Assembly (NCBI GenBank): GCA_002348365.1
Contig: DEBC01000098.1
Coordinates: forward strand, 89,055-142,981
Source: Alphaproteobacteria bacterium UBA2966
Lineage (GTDB): Bacteria > Pseudomonadota > Alphaproteobacteria > UBA2966
Length of the DNA stretch: 53,927 nucleotides
Direction: 5' to 3'
The notes under the pieces are model-generated. The model worked only from the letters and a program-made list of their open reading frames with translations. It had not been told where the DNA came from and made no database searches. Positions 1-8,182 of this stretch are shown here, in pieces (the first letter of the stretch is position 1; each line of letters opens with the position of its first letter). A program made the position numbers and the translations under genes.

Positions 1-40
1 GTGACAGGCCGGCGCTCTAACCAGACTGAGCTACACCCCC
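1..40 (-). tRNA. tRNA-Asp(GTC), 3' part cut by window edge
   Basis: The reverse complement starts GGGGGTGTAGCTCAGT, the usual 5' acceptor strand and D arm of bacterial tRNA-Asp. It runs into the anticodon stem and loop with CTGTCAC, so the anticodon is GTC. Only the first 40 nucleotides of the tRNA are present and the 3' half lies outside the window. It follows tRNA-Val on the same strand, so the two probably form a small tRNA cluster downstream of hupB. Confidence 0.9.
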
Positions 41-133
41 TCATCGAAAAGACGGACCCGTGTACTGTACCGGGTTTCGAGGTGTCAAGCGATATGCCGT
101 AAATTATCCAGAATAAACGACTACTGCAGGAGC

Positions 134-209
134 TGGTGGGCGGTGACGGGATCGAACCGCCGACTTCCACGGTGTAAACGTGGCGCTCTCCCAGCTGAGC
201 TAACCGCCC
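134..209 (-). tRNA. tRNA-Val(TAC)
   Basis: The reverse complement folds as a standard cloverleaf. The acceptor strand GGGCGGT pairs with ACCGCCC, followed by discriminator A and an encoded CCA. The D arm holds TAGCTCAGCTGGGAGAGC, the anticodon loop has TAC, and the T arm has GGTTCGATCC. Anticodon TAC reads valine codons GUA/GUG. It lies between hupB and tRNA-Asp on the same strand. Confidence 0.95.
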
Positions 210-240
210 TCACCTACAAATTATCAGTTGACCACCAGAC

Positions 241-274
241 AAAACAACGCCGGCCGCCTATGAGGCGGCCGGCG
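241..274 (-). terminator. Intrinsic terminator of hupB
   Basis: Positions 248-258 and 264-274 are a perfect 11-bp GC-only inverted repeat around a 5-nt loop. On the minus strand the hairpin is followed by TTGTTTTG, the expected U-rich tail. It begins 26 bp beyond the hupB stop codon and separates hupB from the tRNA-Val gene. Confidence 0.9.
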
Positions 275-299
275 CCATAGCTCTAGCTCCAGTGCCGTA

Positions 300-572
300 T
301 TAGTTTACAGCGTCCTTCAAAGCTTTCCCGGCTTTAAACTTGGGTTGCTTTGAAGCAGGAATTTGAATTCTCTCTCCGGTCCGCGGATTGCGACCTTCGG
401 AAGCGCGGCGTTGGGCAACGCTAAAAGTGCCAAAGCCCACGAGCCTCACATCCGAACCACCCGAAAGCGCTTTCGAAATCGTGTCGAACACGCTGTCGAC
501 CGCTTTCGCAGAATCCGCCTTCGAGAGGCCAGAGTCATTGGCTACGTTAGCCACGAGATCGTTTTTGTTCAC
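300..572 (-). CDS. hupB: DNA-binding protein HU
   Basis: This 90-residue protein has the full length of the HU/IHF family of dimeric, histone-like proteins that bend and compact the nucleoid. The helical N-terminal half (MNKNDLVANVA...) is followed by the beta-arm signature GRNPRTGE at residues 60-67, with the conserved proline at its tip and the basic tail KFKAGKALKDAV. It resembles the HU beta homodimer type more than IHF. The start is GTG at 572, chosen because GAGGGGG lies just upstream. It is the last protein gene of the tig-clpP-clpX-lon-hupB run, but has its own sigma-70-like promoter and its own terminator, so it is probably transcribed strongly and independently. Confidence 0.97.
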   Translation of the reverse strand: MNKNDLVANVANDSGLSKADSAKAVDSVFDTISKALSGGSDVRLVGFGTFSVAQRRASEGRNPRTGERIQIPASKQPKFKAGKALKDAVN

Positions 573-645
573 GATAAGGGCCCCCTCACAGTTTACTGAA
601 ATTTGGGTGAGTGAAATTTTAGGACGGTGTCTCAGACGCAGGAAA

Positions 646-674
646 AGTGTAGAACGCGTCCACTACGCCGTCAA
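646..674 (-). promoter_or_regulatory. Sigma-70-type promoter of hupB
   Basis: On the minus strand the sequence reads TTGACG, 17 nt, then TACACT, with the -35 at 674-669 and the -10 at 651-646. This is close to the housekeeping consensus with ideal spacing. It lies about 75 bp upstream of the hupB GTG start, leaving a moderate leader. This supports independent transcription of hupB inside the proteolysis gene block. Confidence 0.7.
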
Positions 675-858
675 AGAGAAAAACAAAAATTTCTCCAGCT
701 TTTATACGGTTTGTGACGGGAATCACCGGTTCCATGGGTTGGTAGGCCGCGGCGGGTCGCCGCAAGCCTCAACATACTGACAATGAAGATCAGATTTCCG
801 ATGCCCGAGGGACCAAAATCACGATCCCTCAACGCATCATCCAGCTCTTTGAGTGCGC

Positions 859-3270
859 TTAGTGCGTGACAACGCCGTCGAGGTCTGCCGCGTCAGACTC
901 CTTGGCGGCCACCTTGGACATCTCCGCTTCCTCGTCCCACTCGATGGGAACCAACGGTTTGGTCAACGCAAGCTTGAGGACATCGTCAACGGTGTCCACG
1001 GGAACGATCTCTAGCCCGCGCTTCACGTTGTCAGGAATTTCCGCGAGGTCCTTCTCATTCTCCTTCGGAATGAGCACTGTCGCCACACCAGCTCTCAATG
1101 CGGCCAGCAATTTCTCCTTCAGTCCACCGATCGGAAGCACACGACCGCGCAGCGTGATTTCGCCCGTCATGGCGACATCCCGCCGGACCGGGATCTGGGT
1201 CAACACCGAGACGATTGCGGAAATCATGGCGGTACCAGCCGATGGCCCATCCTTGGGTGTCGCACCTTCCGGCACGTGAACGTGGATGTCACGCTTTTCG
1301 AACGTTGTTGGTTTTACCCCAAACGCGATCGACCTTGATCGAACATAGCTTGCTGCCGCCTGCACGGACTCCTGCATAACGTCACCGAGCTTGCCGGTGA
1401 TGTTGATCCGACCCTTGCCTGGCAGCGTGATTGCCTCGACCGAGAGCAATTCCCCGCCTACCTCGGTCCAGGCGAGACCTGTGCATACGCCGACCAGATC
1501 GTCTTCCTCGATTTCGCTCGACCGATAGCGTGGCACGCCGGCATATTTTTCGAGGCTCTTCTTGGTCACTCGAACACGTTCGCGACCGTGCTGAAGAATG
1601 TCCCGAGTCGCCTTACGTGATAACCCCGCAAGTTCCCGTTCGAGATTTCGAACGCCGGCCTCACGCGTGTAGTGGCGTATGAGCGAGCGTAGCGCCTCTT
1701 CCGACATCGCCCACTCGCCTTCGTCCAGACCATGGGCTTCCATCTGTTTGGGTATGAGGTGCTGTTTGGCAATTTCCACTTTTTCGTCTTCGGTGTAACC
1801 CGAGAGCCGAATGACTTCCATACGATCCAAGAGAGCGGGAATGATCCTCAACGTGTTTGCCGTCGTGATGAACATCACATCGGAAAGATCGTAGTCGACC
1901 TCGAGATAGTGATCGTTGAAGGCATGGTTCTGCTCTGGGTCCAGGACTTCCAGGAGCGCCGACGACGGATCGCCCCTGAAGTCAGCACCAAGCTTGTCGA
2001 CCTCGTCGAGCATGATGAGTGGGTTCGACGCCTTGGCCTTCTTCATGGATTGAATGATTTTGCCAGGCAGCGAACCGATGTATGTCCGCCGATGTCCCCG
2101 AATCTCGGCTTCGTCTCGCACGCCACCCAATGACATGCGGACGAATTTTCTCCCGGTCGCCCGTGCGATCGACTGGCCCAGGGACGTTTTACCGACTCCC
2201 GGAGGTCCGACCAGGCAAAGGATGGGACCTTTGAGTTTCTTCGCGCGCTGCTGCACCGCGAGATACTCGAGAATACGTTCCTTCACCTTTTCGAGACCGT
2301 AGTGGTCCTGGCTGAGAACCGACTCAGCGAAATTAATGTCCTTCTTGATCTTGCTCTTCTTCCGCCACGGAATATTCAGCAACCAATCAAGATAGTTGCG
2401 AACGACCGTCGCTTCGGCTGACATCGGGCTCATGTTGCGCAACTTTTTCAGTTCCGCGGTGGCTTTCTCTCTGGCTTCCTTGGTCAGCTTGGTCTTCGCA
2501 ATCTTCTCTTCAAGCTCGGTGAGTTCATCCCGACCGTCGTCGCCTTCGCCAAGTTCCTTTTGGATGGCCTTCAGCTGCTCGTTCAAATAGTACTCGCGCT
2601 GGGTCTTCTCCATTTGGCGCTTGACGCGGCTGCGGATCTTCTTTTCGACCTGCATGACGCCAATTTCGCCTTCCATGAGCGAGTAAACCCGCTCGAGCCG
2701 TTCGCTCGTGCTCTGAATCTCGAGCAATTCCTGCTTGTCCGCGATTTTCAACTGAAGATGAGATGCGACCGTGTCCGCGAGTTTTCCCGGGTCGTCGATC
2801 TGGTTGAGCGAAACGAGAACCTCGGGCGGGATTTTCTTGTTGAGCTTCACATACTGCTCAAATTCAGCGACGACGGAACGGGACAACGCCTCAAGTTCTT
2901 GAGGGTCATTGTTGATCTCATCCAGAATTTCCGCGTTGGCCTCGAAAAAATCGGCGTTCTCCGTGAAACCCTGCACTCGAGCTCTTCGCCCACCCTCCAC
3001 GAGAACCTTGACCGTGCCATCAGGAAGCTTCAAAAGCTGCAGAACTGAACCGATCGTCCCTACTTCGTGGATGTCTCCTGGCGCCGGATCATCCTGGCTC
3101 GCATTCTTTTGAGCCAAAAGCAGTATTTGCTTATCCGCCTTCATGACATCTTCCAGCGCCCGCACTGACTTGTCCCGGCCAACGAACAGCGGAACGATCA
3201 TGTGGGGGAAAACGACGATATCGCGCAGCGGCAATACTGGGAAAACCTGGGTCGCGGTCGCTTCAATCAT
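859..3270 (-). CDS. lon: ATP-dependent protease Lon (LonA)
   Basis: This 803-residue protein is a full-length cytoplasmic LonA protease that unfolds and degrades misfolded and regulatory proteins in an ATP-driven hexamer. The N-terminal substrate-binding domain (LPLRDIVVFPHMIVPLFVGR) covers about 1-200. A coiled-coil linker with REYYLNEQ follows, then the AAA+ module with Walker A GPPGVGKT at 355-362 and DEVDK. The C-terminal protease domain has the Ser-Lys dyad: Ser677 in PKDGPSAGTA and Lys720 in GGLKEK. It sits between clpX and hupB as in many alphaproteobacteria. A near-perfect heat-shock promoter lies about 84 bp upstream of the ATG, so heat induction is expected. The acidic last 25 residues are poorly conserved in the family. 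Confidence 0.98.
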   Translation of the reverse strand: MIEATATQVFPVLPLRDIVVFPHMIVPLFVGRDKSVRALEDVMKADKQILLLAQKNASQDDPAPGDIHEVGTIGSVLQLLKLPDGTVKVLVEGGRRARVQGFTENADFFEANAEILDEINNDPQELEALSRSVVAEFEQYVKLNKKIPPEVLVSLNQIDDPGKLADTVASHLQLKIADKQELLEIQSTSERLERVYSLMEGEIGVMQVEKKIRSRVKRQMEKTQREYYLNEQLKAIQKELGEGDDGRDELTELEEKIAKTKLTKEAREKATAELKKLRNMSPMSAEATVVRNYLDWLLNIPWRKKSKIKKDINFAESVLSQDHYGLEKVKERILEYLAVQQRAKKLKGPILCLVGPPGVGKTSLGQSIARATGRKFVRMSLGGVRDEAEIRGHRRTYIGSLPGKIIQSMKKAKASNPLIMLDEVDKLGADFRGDPSSALLEVLDPEQNHAFNDHYLEVDYDLSDVMFITTANTLRIIPALLDRMEVIRLSGYTEDEKVEIAKQHLIPKQMEAHGLDEGEWAMSEEALRSLIRHYTREAGVRNLERELAGLSRKATRDILQHGRERVRVTKKSLEKYAGVPRYRSSEIEEDDLVGVCTGLAWTEVGGELLSVEAITLPGKGRINITGKLGDVMQESVQAAASYVRSRSIAFGVKPTTFEKRDIHVHVPEGATPKDGPSAGTAMISAIVSVLTQIPVRRDVAMTGEITLRGRVLPIGGLKEKLLAALRAGVATVLIPKENEKDLAEIPDNVKRGLEIVPVDTVDDVLKLALTKPLVPIEWDEEAEMSKVAAKESDAADLDGVVTH

Positions 3271-3353
3271 TTTTACTCTTGTTCCCTTCGCATTTCGTGC
3301 GGTGCGGTCTCACCGCCTCGCACGCCAAGCACGGCCCAAACACCGTCGAGACC

Positions 3354-3384
3354 ATACATGGATCGTACCCGACCGCTATTCAAG
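3354..3384 (-). promoter_or_regulatory. Sigma-32 (RpoH) heat-shock promoter of lon
   Basis: The minus strand reads CTTGAA (3384-3379), 17 nt, then CCATGTAT (3361-3354). This matches the RpoH consensus CTTGAA-N16-18-CCATnTnn at essentially every defined position. It lies in the 122-bp gap between clpX and lon, about 84 bp before the lon start. It predicts heat-inducible transcription of lon independent of the upstream clp genes. Confidence 0.8.
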
Positions 3385-3392
3385 CGGTTCGC

Positions 3393-4658
3393 TCAAGCAC
3401 TTGTCTCCATGTCTTCGTGACGGTCGGAATAGATGAGCAACGGCTGAGCGCGGCCCTCGATAACTTCGGAATTGATGACGACTTCCTCGACGCTTTCAAA
3501 ACTCGGCAGGTCGAACATCGTGTCAAGAAGGTTGCCTTCCATGATCGAGCGCAAACCACGCGCACCAGTCTTGCGCTTGATCGCTTTGCGCGAGATCGCG
3601 CGGAGTGCATCATCCGAGAACGTCAGATTGACATTCTCCATTTCAAAGAGACGCTGGTACTGCTTGACCAAAGCGTTTTTCGGCTTTGTGAGAATATCGA
3701 CAAGCGCGTCCTCATCCAGATCCTCGAGCGTAGCGATTACCGGAAGTCGACCGACGAATTCCGGTATGAGGCCAAACTTGAGCAAGTCTTCAGGCTCAAC
3801 CTGTTTGAGTATTTCACCCATTTGCTGTTCGCCCGCAGATCGGACGTCGGCACCGAATCCAATCGATGTCGATTGACCGCGCGCGGAGATGAGTTTCTCC
3901 AGCCCAGAAAAGGCTCCGCCGCAGACAAACAGGATATTTGTGGTGTCGACCTGCAGGAATTCCTGTTGCGGGTGTTTGCGGCCACCCTGTGGCGGGACCG
4001 AGGCGATCGTTCCCTCCATTATCTTCAAGAGGGCTTGCTGAACGCCCTCACCGGATACATCACGGGTGATCGAGGGATTGTCAGACTTGCGGCTGATCTT
4101 ATCCACCTCGTCGATGTAGACGATACCACGCTGTGCGCGCTCGACATTGTAGTCGGCCGCCTGGAGGAGTTTGAGAATGATGTTCTCGACGTCTTCGCCG
4201 ACATACCCGGCCTCGGTGAGGGTCGTGGCGTCGGCCATCGTAAACGGCACGTCGAGGATTCGCGCCAGTGTTTGCGCCAGCAGCGTCTTCCCGCAACCCG
4301 TCGGCCCAATCAGCAGGATGTTCGATTTTGCGAGTTCAACATCATTGGATTTGCTGCCGTGGTTGAGCCGCTTGTAATGATTATGCACCGCAACAGAAAG
4401 AACCCGCTTCGCATGATCCTGTCCGATCACATAGTCCGCCAGGACGTTGCAGATGTCGTGGGGTGTGGGAACGCCATCCTTGGACTTCACGAGCGAGCTC
4501 TTGTGTTCCTCGCGAATGATGTCCATGCAGAGCTCAACGCATTCATCACAGATGAATACCGTCGGGCCCGCAATCAGCTTGCGAACTTCATGCTGGCTTT
4601 TTCCGCAGAACGAGCAGTAGAGCGTGTTCTTTGAATCGCCGCTGCCAGACTTTGACAT
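3393..4658 (-). CDS. clpX: ATP-dependent Clp protease ATP-binding subunit ClpX
   Basis: This 421-residue protein is full-length ClpX, the hexameric AAA+ unfoldase that feeds tagged substrates to ClpP. The N-terminal zinc finger has C15, C18, C37 and C40. Walker A GPTGCGKT lies at 118-125, the pore loop GYVGED at 151-156, and Walker B and sensor regions follow (YIDEVDKISRK). The SRDVSGEGVQQALLK-like helix is present as TRDVSGEGVQQALLK. The ATG start has GGAG five nucleotides upstream. It follows clpP on the same strand with a 246-bp gap, so it may have its own promoter in addition to read-through from clpP. Confidence 0.98.
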   Translation of the reverse strand: MSKSGSGDSKNTLYCSFCGKSQHEVRKLIAGPTVFICDECVELCMDIIREEHKSSLVKSKDGVPTPHDICNVLADYVIGQDHAKRVLSVAVHNHYKRLNHGSKSNDVELAKSNILLIGPTGCGKTLLAQTLARILDVPFTMADATTLTEAGYVGEDVENIILKLLQAADYNVERAQRGIVYIDEVDKISRKSDNPSITRDVSGEGVQQALLKIMEGTIASVPPQGGRKHPQQEFLQVDTTNILFVCGGAFSGLEKLISARGQSTSIGFGADVRSAGEQQMGEILKQVEPEDLLKFGLIPEFVGRLPVIATLEDLDEDALVDILTKPKNALVKQYQRLFEMENVNLTFSDDALRAISRKAIKRKTGARGLRSIMEGNLLDTMFDLPSFESVEEVVINSEVIEGRAQPLLIYSDRHEDMETSA

Positions 4659-4904
4659 GGGAACTCCGTGGCTTACGTGGCCGAACCAAACCAGTGCGCA
4701 GGCTGTGCGCTCAGTGCCTCATGTTAACGACTTCCATCCGCCATCCACAACGCAAATCTTGCGCAAATCAACGGGCATACCCTTATATCTAGTTGAATAT
4801 CCCTGTGAAGAAGCAAAATCGTTGCGCGAGGCAGTACACACCGATACCTGCTGCAACCCTATATCAATGGCAATCAAGAATTCGTTAACGCAAAGAGTCA
4901 GAAC

Positions 4905-5558
4905 CTAGCTCTCGTTGTCCTCGTCGCTGGTCCCGCCTCCGGCGAGATCGAGCGCAGCCGGACGATGGACCACGATTTCATCGATCAGTCCGAAGCTCTG
5001 CGCCTCTTCCGGTGTCAGGAATTTATCCCGGTCCATATTCTGTTCGATAACGTCGAGTGTCTGACCTGTGTGTTCGGCATAGATGGAATTCAGCCGGTCT
5101 CGCAACGCCAGAATCTCGCGGGCATGGATCTCGATGTCCGCTGCCTGGCCCTGCGTTCCTCCATGAGGTTGATGGATCATGACCCGCGCATTCGGTAGAG
5201 CGTAGCGTTTGCCGCTGGCTCCAGCCGCCAGAAGCAATGAGCCCATCGAGGCCGCCTGACCGAAACAAAGTGTGGATACGTCCGGCCGGATATATTGCAT
5301 GGTGTCGTATATCGCGAGGCCCGACGATACGATTCCACCAGGGGAATTAATATAGAAGGCGATGTCCTTTTCGGGATTGTCGGCTTCGAGGAACAACAGC
5401 TGCGCGGTAATCACGCTTGCAACGTGATCGTCCACAGGGCCAGCCAGAAAAACGATCCGTTCCTTGAGGAGCCGAGAGTATATGTCATACGCCCGCTCCC
5501 CCCGATTGGTCTGTTCAACCACCATTGGTATCAGGCTTTGCATTCTATATTCCGTCAT
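4905..5558 (-). CDS. clpP: ATP-dependent Clp protease proteolytic subunit ClpP
   Basis: With the start at MTEYRM this is a 217-residue serine protease that forms the tetradecameric chamber of ClpXP/ClpAP. The triad is Ser104 (QAASMGSLLL), His129 (MIHQPHGG) and Asp178 (MDRDKF). The N-terminal loop and hydrophobic pocket residues needed to dock ClpX are present. A longer TTG-initiated version from 5615 would add 19 non-conserved residues (LRSGGPIQRN...). The internal ATG at 5558 fits family length better, although no strong Shine-Dalgarno sequence precedes it. The gene lies 107 bp after tig and upstream of clpX, a standard alphaproteobacterial order. Confidence 0.96.
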   Translation of the reverse strand: MTEYRMQSLIPMVVEQTNRGERAYDIYSRLLKERIVFLAGPVDDHVASVITAQLLFLEADNPEKDIAFYINSPGGIVSSGLAIYDTMQYIRPDVSTLCFGQAASMGSLLLAAGASGKRYALPNARVMIHQPHGGTQGQAADIEIHAREILALRDRLNSIYAEHTGQTLDVIEQNMDRDKFLTPEEAQSFGLIDEIVVHRPAALDLAGGGTSDEDNES

Positions 5559-5665
5559 CGTGAACCCGTGATTGGTGTGATCGTTTCTCTGAATTGGTCC
5601 GCCGGACCGTAGCAATCAATGGCGAACGGAACAGACCGGACGAAGCCGACTGTTCGCGCGGTAAA

Positions 5666-7132
5666 CTACTCGGAAGCCTGCCCTTCATCATCTGATGCTG
5701 TGGACTCCTCCTTTTTGGCGCTGGAGGACTTATTGGAGCTCTTGGCCTTGGATTTCGATCCGCTCTTGGCCTTGGACTTGGCTTTCGGCTCCGAATTGCC
5801 TTCCGACTCGTCATCCTCTGGCTCATTGAGCAGTTCATCAGGTGTGACCTCACGCTCAGTCACATTGACCATCTCCAAAATGAAATCTACGACCTTGTCC
5901 TCGAAGATGGGAGCCTGGAGCTGGCTCATCGCCTGGGGGTCATCCTGGAGGTGCTGGATGATCTCTCGTTCTCGGCCCGGGTATCTTCGCGCATGCTCCG
6001 CCATCGCGCGGTTCAGCTCTTCCTGATGGACCTCGATGTTGTTTCGGTTTCCAACCTCCGAAAGAAGTAGTCCGAGTCGAACACGGCGCTCCGCAATTTC
6101 CTTGTAGTCGGCCTTCAGTTCGTCTTCAGACTTCTCCAGCTTATCCGCCCCCTCCTCGGAATCGGAAATCTGCGCTCCGAATTGCTGCCAAATGGCGTCA
6201 AATTCGGCATCGATGAGGCCCGTCGGAACTTCAAAATCGTACCTGTCCGCGAGTTCGTCCAGAAGCTTACGCTTAACCCGATTCCGCGAAACCCGGTCGT
6301 AGTCCGTTTTGATCTGATCGTTAAGAGTCTTTTTCAGTTCCTCAAGAGATTCCAGGCCCATCTTGCTCGCAAACTCATCGTCGATCGCTGCTTTCTCGGG
6401 ACGCTTGACCTCCTTGACGTCAACTTCGAAAACTGCGTCCTGACCCGCCAGTTCCTCGGCACCATAAGACTCTGGAAATGTCACGTTGATGTCTAAATTC
6501 TGGCCTGCCGATGCGCCGATCAATTGATCCTCAAACCCAGGAATAAAGGACCCCGAACCCAACACCAGTTGGAAATCCTTTGCGCTGCCGCCATCGAATT
6601 CCGTGCCATCCCGCCGGCCGACGAAATCGATAACCACGGCGTCCCCCGATTCGGCCTTTCGATCCTCTTCGGTTTCAAACGTCGTCTGCGCCTCAGCCAG
6701 CCTGTCCAGATGGGTCTGGACGTCTTCGTCAGTGGGTTGGGCTTTCAACTGCTCGACTTCGATTGCAGAGAAGTCATCGGGATCGATTTCTGGAAGGACC
6801 TCTACCGACAGCGTGTATTCGAGCTCTCCACCTTCCTCAAAATTGGTGATCTCGATTTTCGGCTGTAGGGCGGGGCGCAATCCCTTTTCTGTCAGAGCCT
6901 GTTGCGCGCCTTCATTGACGGTCTCCTCAATGACTTCGCCCATAACAGCGCTGCCGTACCTTTTCTTAAGCAGCGACATCGGAACCTTTCCCGGCCGAAA
7001 TCCCGGGAGGGAGATGGTGCTGGCCAACTCGCCTAACTTCGCGTCGACCCGCTCTTCAATTGCACTGCCGGCGACGACAACCTTGAATTCGTGCTTGAGA
7101 CCCTCGGCACTTGTTTCCGTTACTTCAATCAA
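5666..7132 (-). CDS. tig: Trigger factor, ribosome-associated chaperone/PPIase
   Basis: This 488-residue trigger factor binds the ribosome near the exit tunnel and shields nascent chains. The N-terminal ribosome-binding domain contains the signature GFRPGKVPMSLLKKRYG at about residues 44-60. An FKBP-type PPIase domain follows at about 155-245 (VVIDFVGRRDGTEFDGG), then the helical C-terminal chaperone domain. The final 45-50 residues are a low-complexity tail of Lys, Ser and acidic residues (KAKSKAKSGSKSKAKSS region), longer than in E. coli. The proposed TTG start has AAGGA only a few bases upstream, so the exact first codon is uncertain. The gene opens the tig-clpP-clpX-lon block and lies 74 bp after tRNA-Leu. 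Confidence 0.97.
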   Translation of the reverse strand: MIEVTETSAEGLKHEFKVVVAGSAIEERVDAKLGELASTISLPGFRPGKVPMSLLKKRYGSAVMGEVIEETVNEGAQQALTEKGLRPALQPKIEITNFEEGGELEYTLSVEVLPEIDPDDFSAIEVEQLKAQPTDEDVQTHLDRLAEAQTTFETEEDRKAESGDAVVIDFVGRRDGTEFDGGSAKDFQLVLGSGSFIPGFEDQLIGASAGQNLDINVTFPESYGAEELAGQDAVFEVDVKEVKRPEKAAIDDEFASKMGLESLEELKKTLNDQIKTDYDRVSRNRVKRKLLDELADRYDFEVPTGLIDAEFDAIWQQFGAQISDSEEGADKLEKSEDELKADYKEIAERRVRLGLLLSEVGNRNNIEVHQEELNRAMAEHARRYPGREREIIQHLQDDPQAMSQLQAPIFEDKVVDFILEMVNVTEREVTPDELLNEPEDDESEGNSEPKAKSKAKSGSKSKAKSSNKSSSAKKEESTASDDEGQASE

Positions 7133-7206
7133 TTTCCTTGTCCCCGATTGTTGTGACCGCTTTCACGATCACGCTTATCGAACATGTCTCCGACCCAAAC
7201 ACGCTC

Positions 7207-7291
7207 TGGTGCGGCTGGAGGGACTCGAACCCCCACGCCGTAAGGCACATGCTCCTAAGGCATGCGTGTCTACCAGTTCCACCACAGCCGC
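7207..7291 (-). tRNA. tRNA-Leu(TAG)
   Basis: On the minus strand the gene starts GCGGCTG, pairing with CAGCCGC before discriminator A and an encoded CCA. The anticodon stem-loop has CTTAGGA with anticodon TAG, reading leucine CUN codons. A long variable arm, typical of type II tRNAs, follows (TGCCTTACGGCGT). The T arm has GGTTCGAGTCC. The 3' end faces trigger factor 74 bp away and the 5' end faces the gene-poor gap up to 8182. Confidence 0.95.
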
Positions 7292-7469
7292 ACGAATGCC
7301 CAGCAGGCTGGTCTCATTCGGGTCCCAGAGATGGGGCACCTTCTATAGCACAAGAAGATTTGGCGCTAGAGCAGATCGCAACCCGTTTTTGTCGAGCGGT
7401 CCGGTTCTCCAAATTCATAGAGCTCAGAGACGTATGGTGATGTAGTCAAAAAACCACTCGGGGGCACAG

Positions 7470-7804
7470 ATGAACTCACTTTATCTGCACCTCCGGGGTT
7501 CCCGGACAGGACCGGCCTGGGAAGTACCGGTCCCGCCCGAGGAGCTGGTGCTCGCACTGTCGCGTCGGCTTAAAGTGCCAGCGCGATCACCAACTAGCTA
7601 ATACTGATTGAGAAAGGACTCCAGCCCAAGCAACCTGGGACCCCGATCGGCAACCTCGTTTCCGCGGTAGCAAACGCTGCGGAAGCGAACATGCGGGATA
7701 CCCATGTCGTCGTCTTCGACCGAGATGACGCGAGCCATCTCAACCACGTTGCCCGCAAACTCGTACTCTTAGAGGCCGCCAATCCTTACGTCGGCAACCG
7801 ATAG
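7470..7804 (+). pseudogene. Possible frameshifted coding relic, unknown family
   Basis: An ATG at 7470 opens a 43-codon frame (MNSLYLHLRGSRTGPAWEVP...) ending in TAA at 7599-7601. Overlapping it in another frame, an open stretch runs from 7598 to the TAG at 7802-7804. Its composition looks protein-like (GNLVSAVANAAEANMRDTHV, then VVVFDRDDASHLNHVARKLV, then LLEAANPYVGNR). The join looks like a frameshift in a decayed gene, but I recognise no family and no clear ribosome-binding site. It could be chance open frame in GC-rich DNA. Confidence 0.25.
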
Positions 7805-7862
7805 AACCCGGCGCCAAAACATGATTACCCCCTCGCAAACATTAAGTGTCTCGTCGTTACTC

Positions 7863-7981
7863 GAATATATAGTTATTAGGAATTAATTGTTAATAAATAA
7901 TCTCTTTAATATTGTTTTGTTAAATAATGAAATAATAAATACAAATTAGTTTTATTTAACTAAATGATTTATAAAATTTTA
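7863..7981. other. Extreme AT-rich tract
   Basis: The two 60-base lines covering 7861-7980 contain about 15 G or C in 120 bases, roughly 12% GC, in a window otherwise well above 50% GC. The tract contains many TAAT/ATTA steps and overlapping AATAAT motifs but no ORF. It lies in the gene-free gap between tRNA-Leu and nnr. It could be a remnant of transferred DNA, a binding region for a xenogeneic-silencing or nucleoid protein, or a DNA-unwinding element. None of these is proven by the sequence. Confidence 0.8.
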
Positions 7982-8182
7982 GACATCTCAAAAAGTGGCC
8001 GATTTTCTAAGAACTCCGGCCGTTTCAAAAATTTCCGCTAGTAGAATCGAGCCCAACAAGAGACGGAAACCTCGATGTCAGGATGGATTCGTGCGCCTTC
8101 GAACCGCTGCTCGAGCGGATCGTATTCAGGAAGAGACCGATTAATCTGATTTAATCTGTCGAAATCGGATTGAATTCGACGT

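Larger units (their letters stand above)
7292..8182. other. 891-bp gap without an intact gene
   Basis: Between the 5' end of tRNA-Leu and the stop codon of nnr there is no ORF I would call a functional gene. The left part (about 7470-7804) holds two short coding-like frames that abut with a frame change. The middle (7863-7981) is an extreme AT tract. The right part (about 8040-8182) has an open minus-strand frame that continues out of frame into the 3' end of nnr and matches nothing I recognise. I saw no tRNA fragment repeat that would prove an attachment site. Confidence 0.6.

Noticed and set aside
807..830. Possible terminator of lon
   Set aside because: GAGGGA/TCCCTC can pair across 12 bases but there is no T-run on the minus strand, so the evidence is too weak.
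3279..4634. 451-residue plus-strand open frame
   Set aside because: It is the antisense shadow of clpX, whose minus-strand product is a clear ClpX. Long antisense frames are common in GC-rich DNA.
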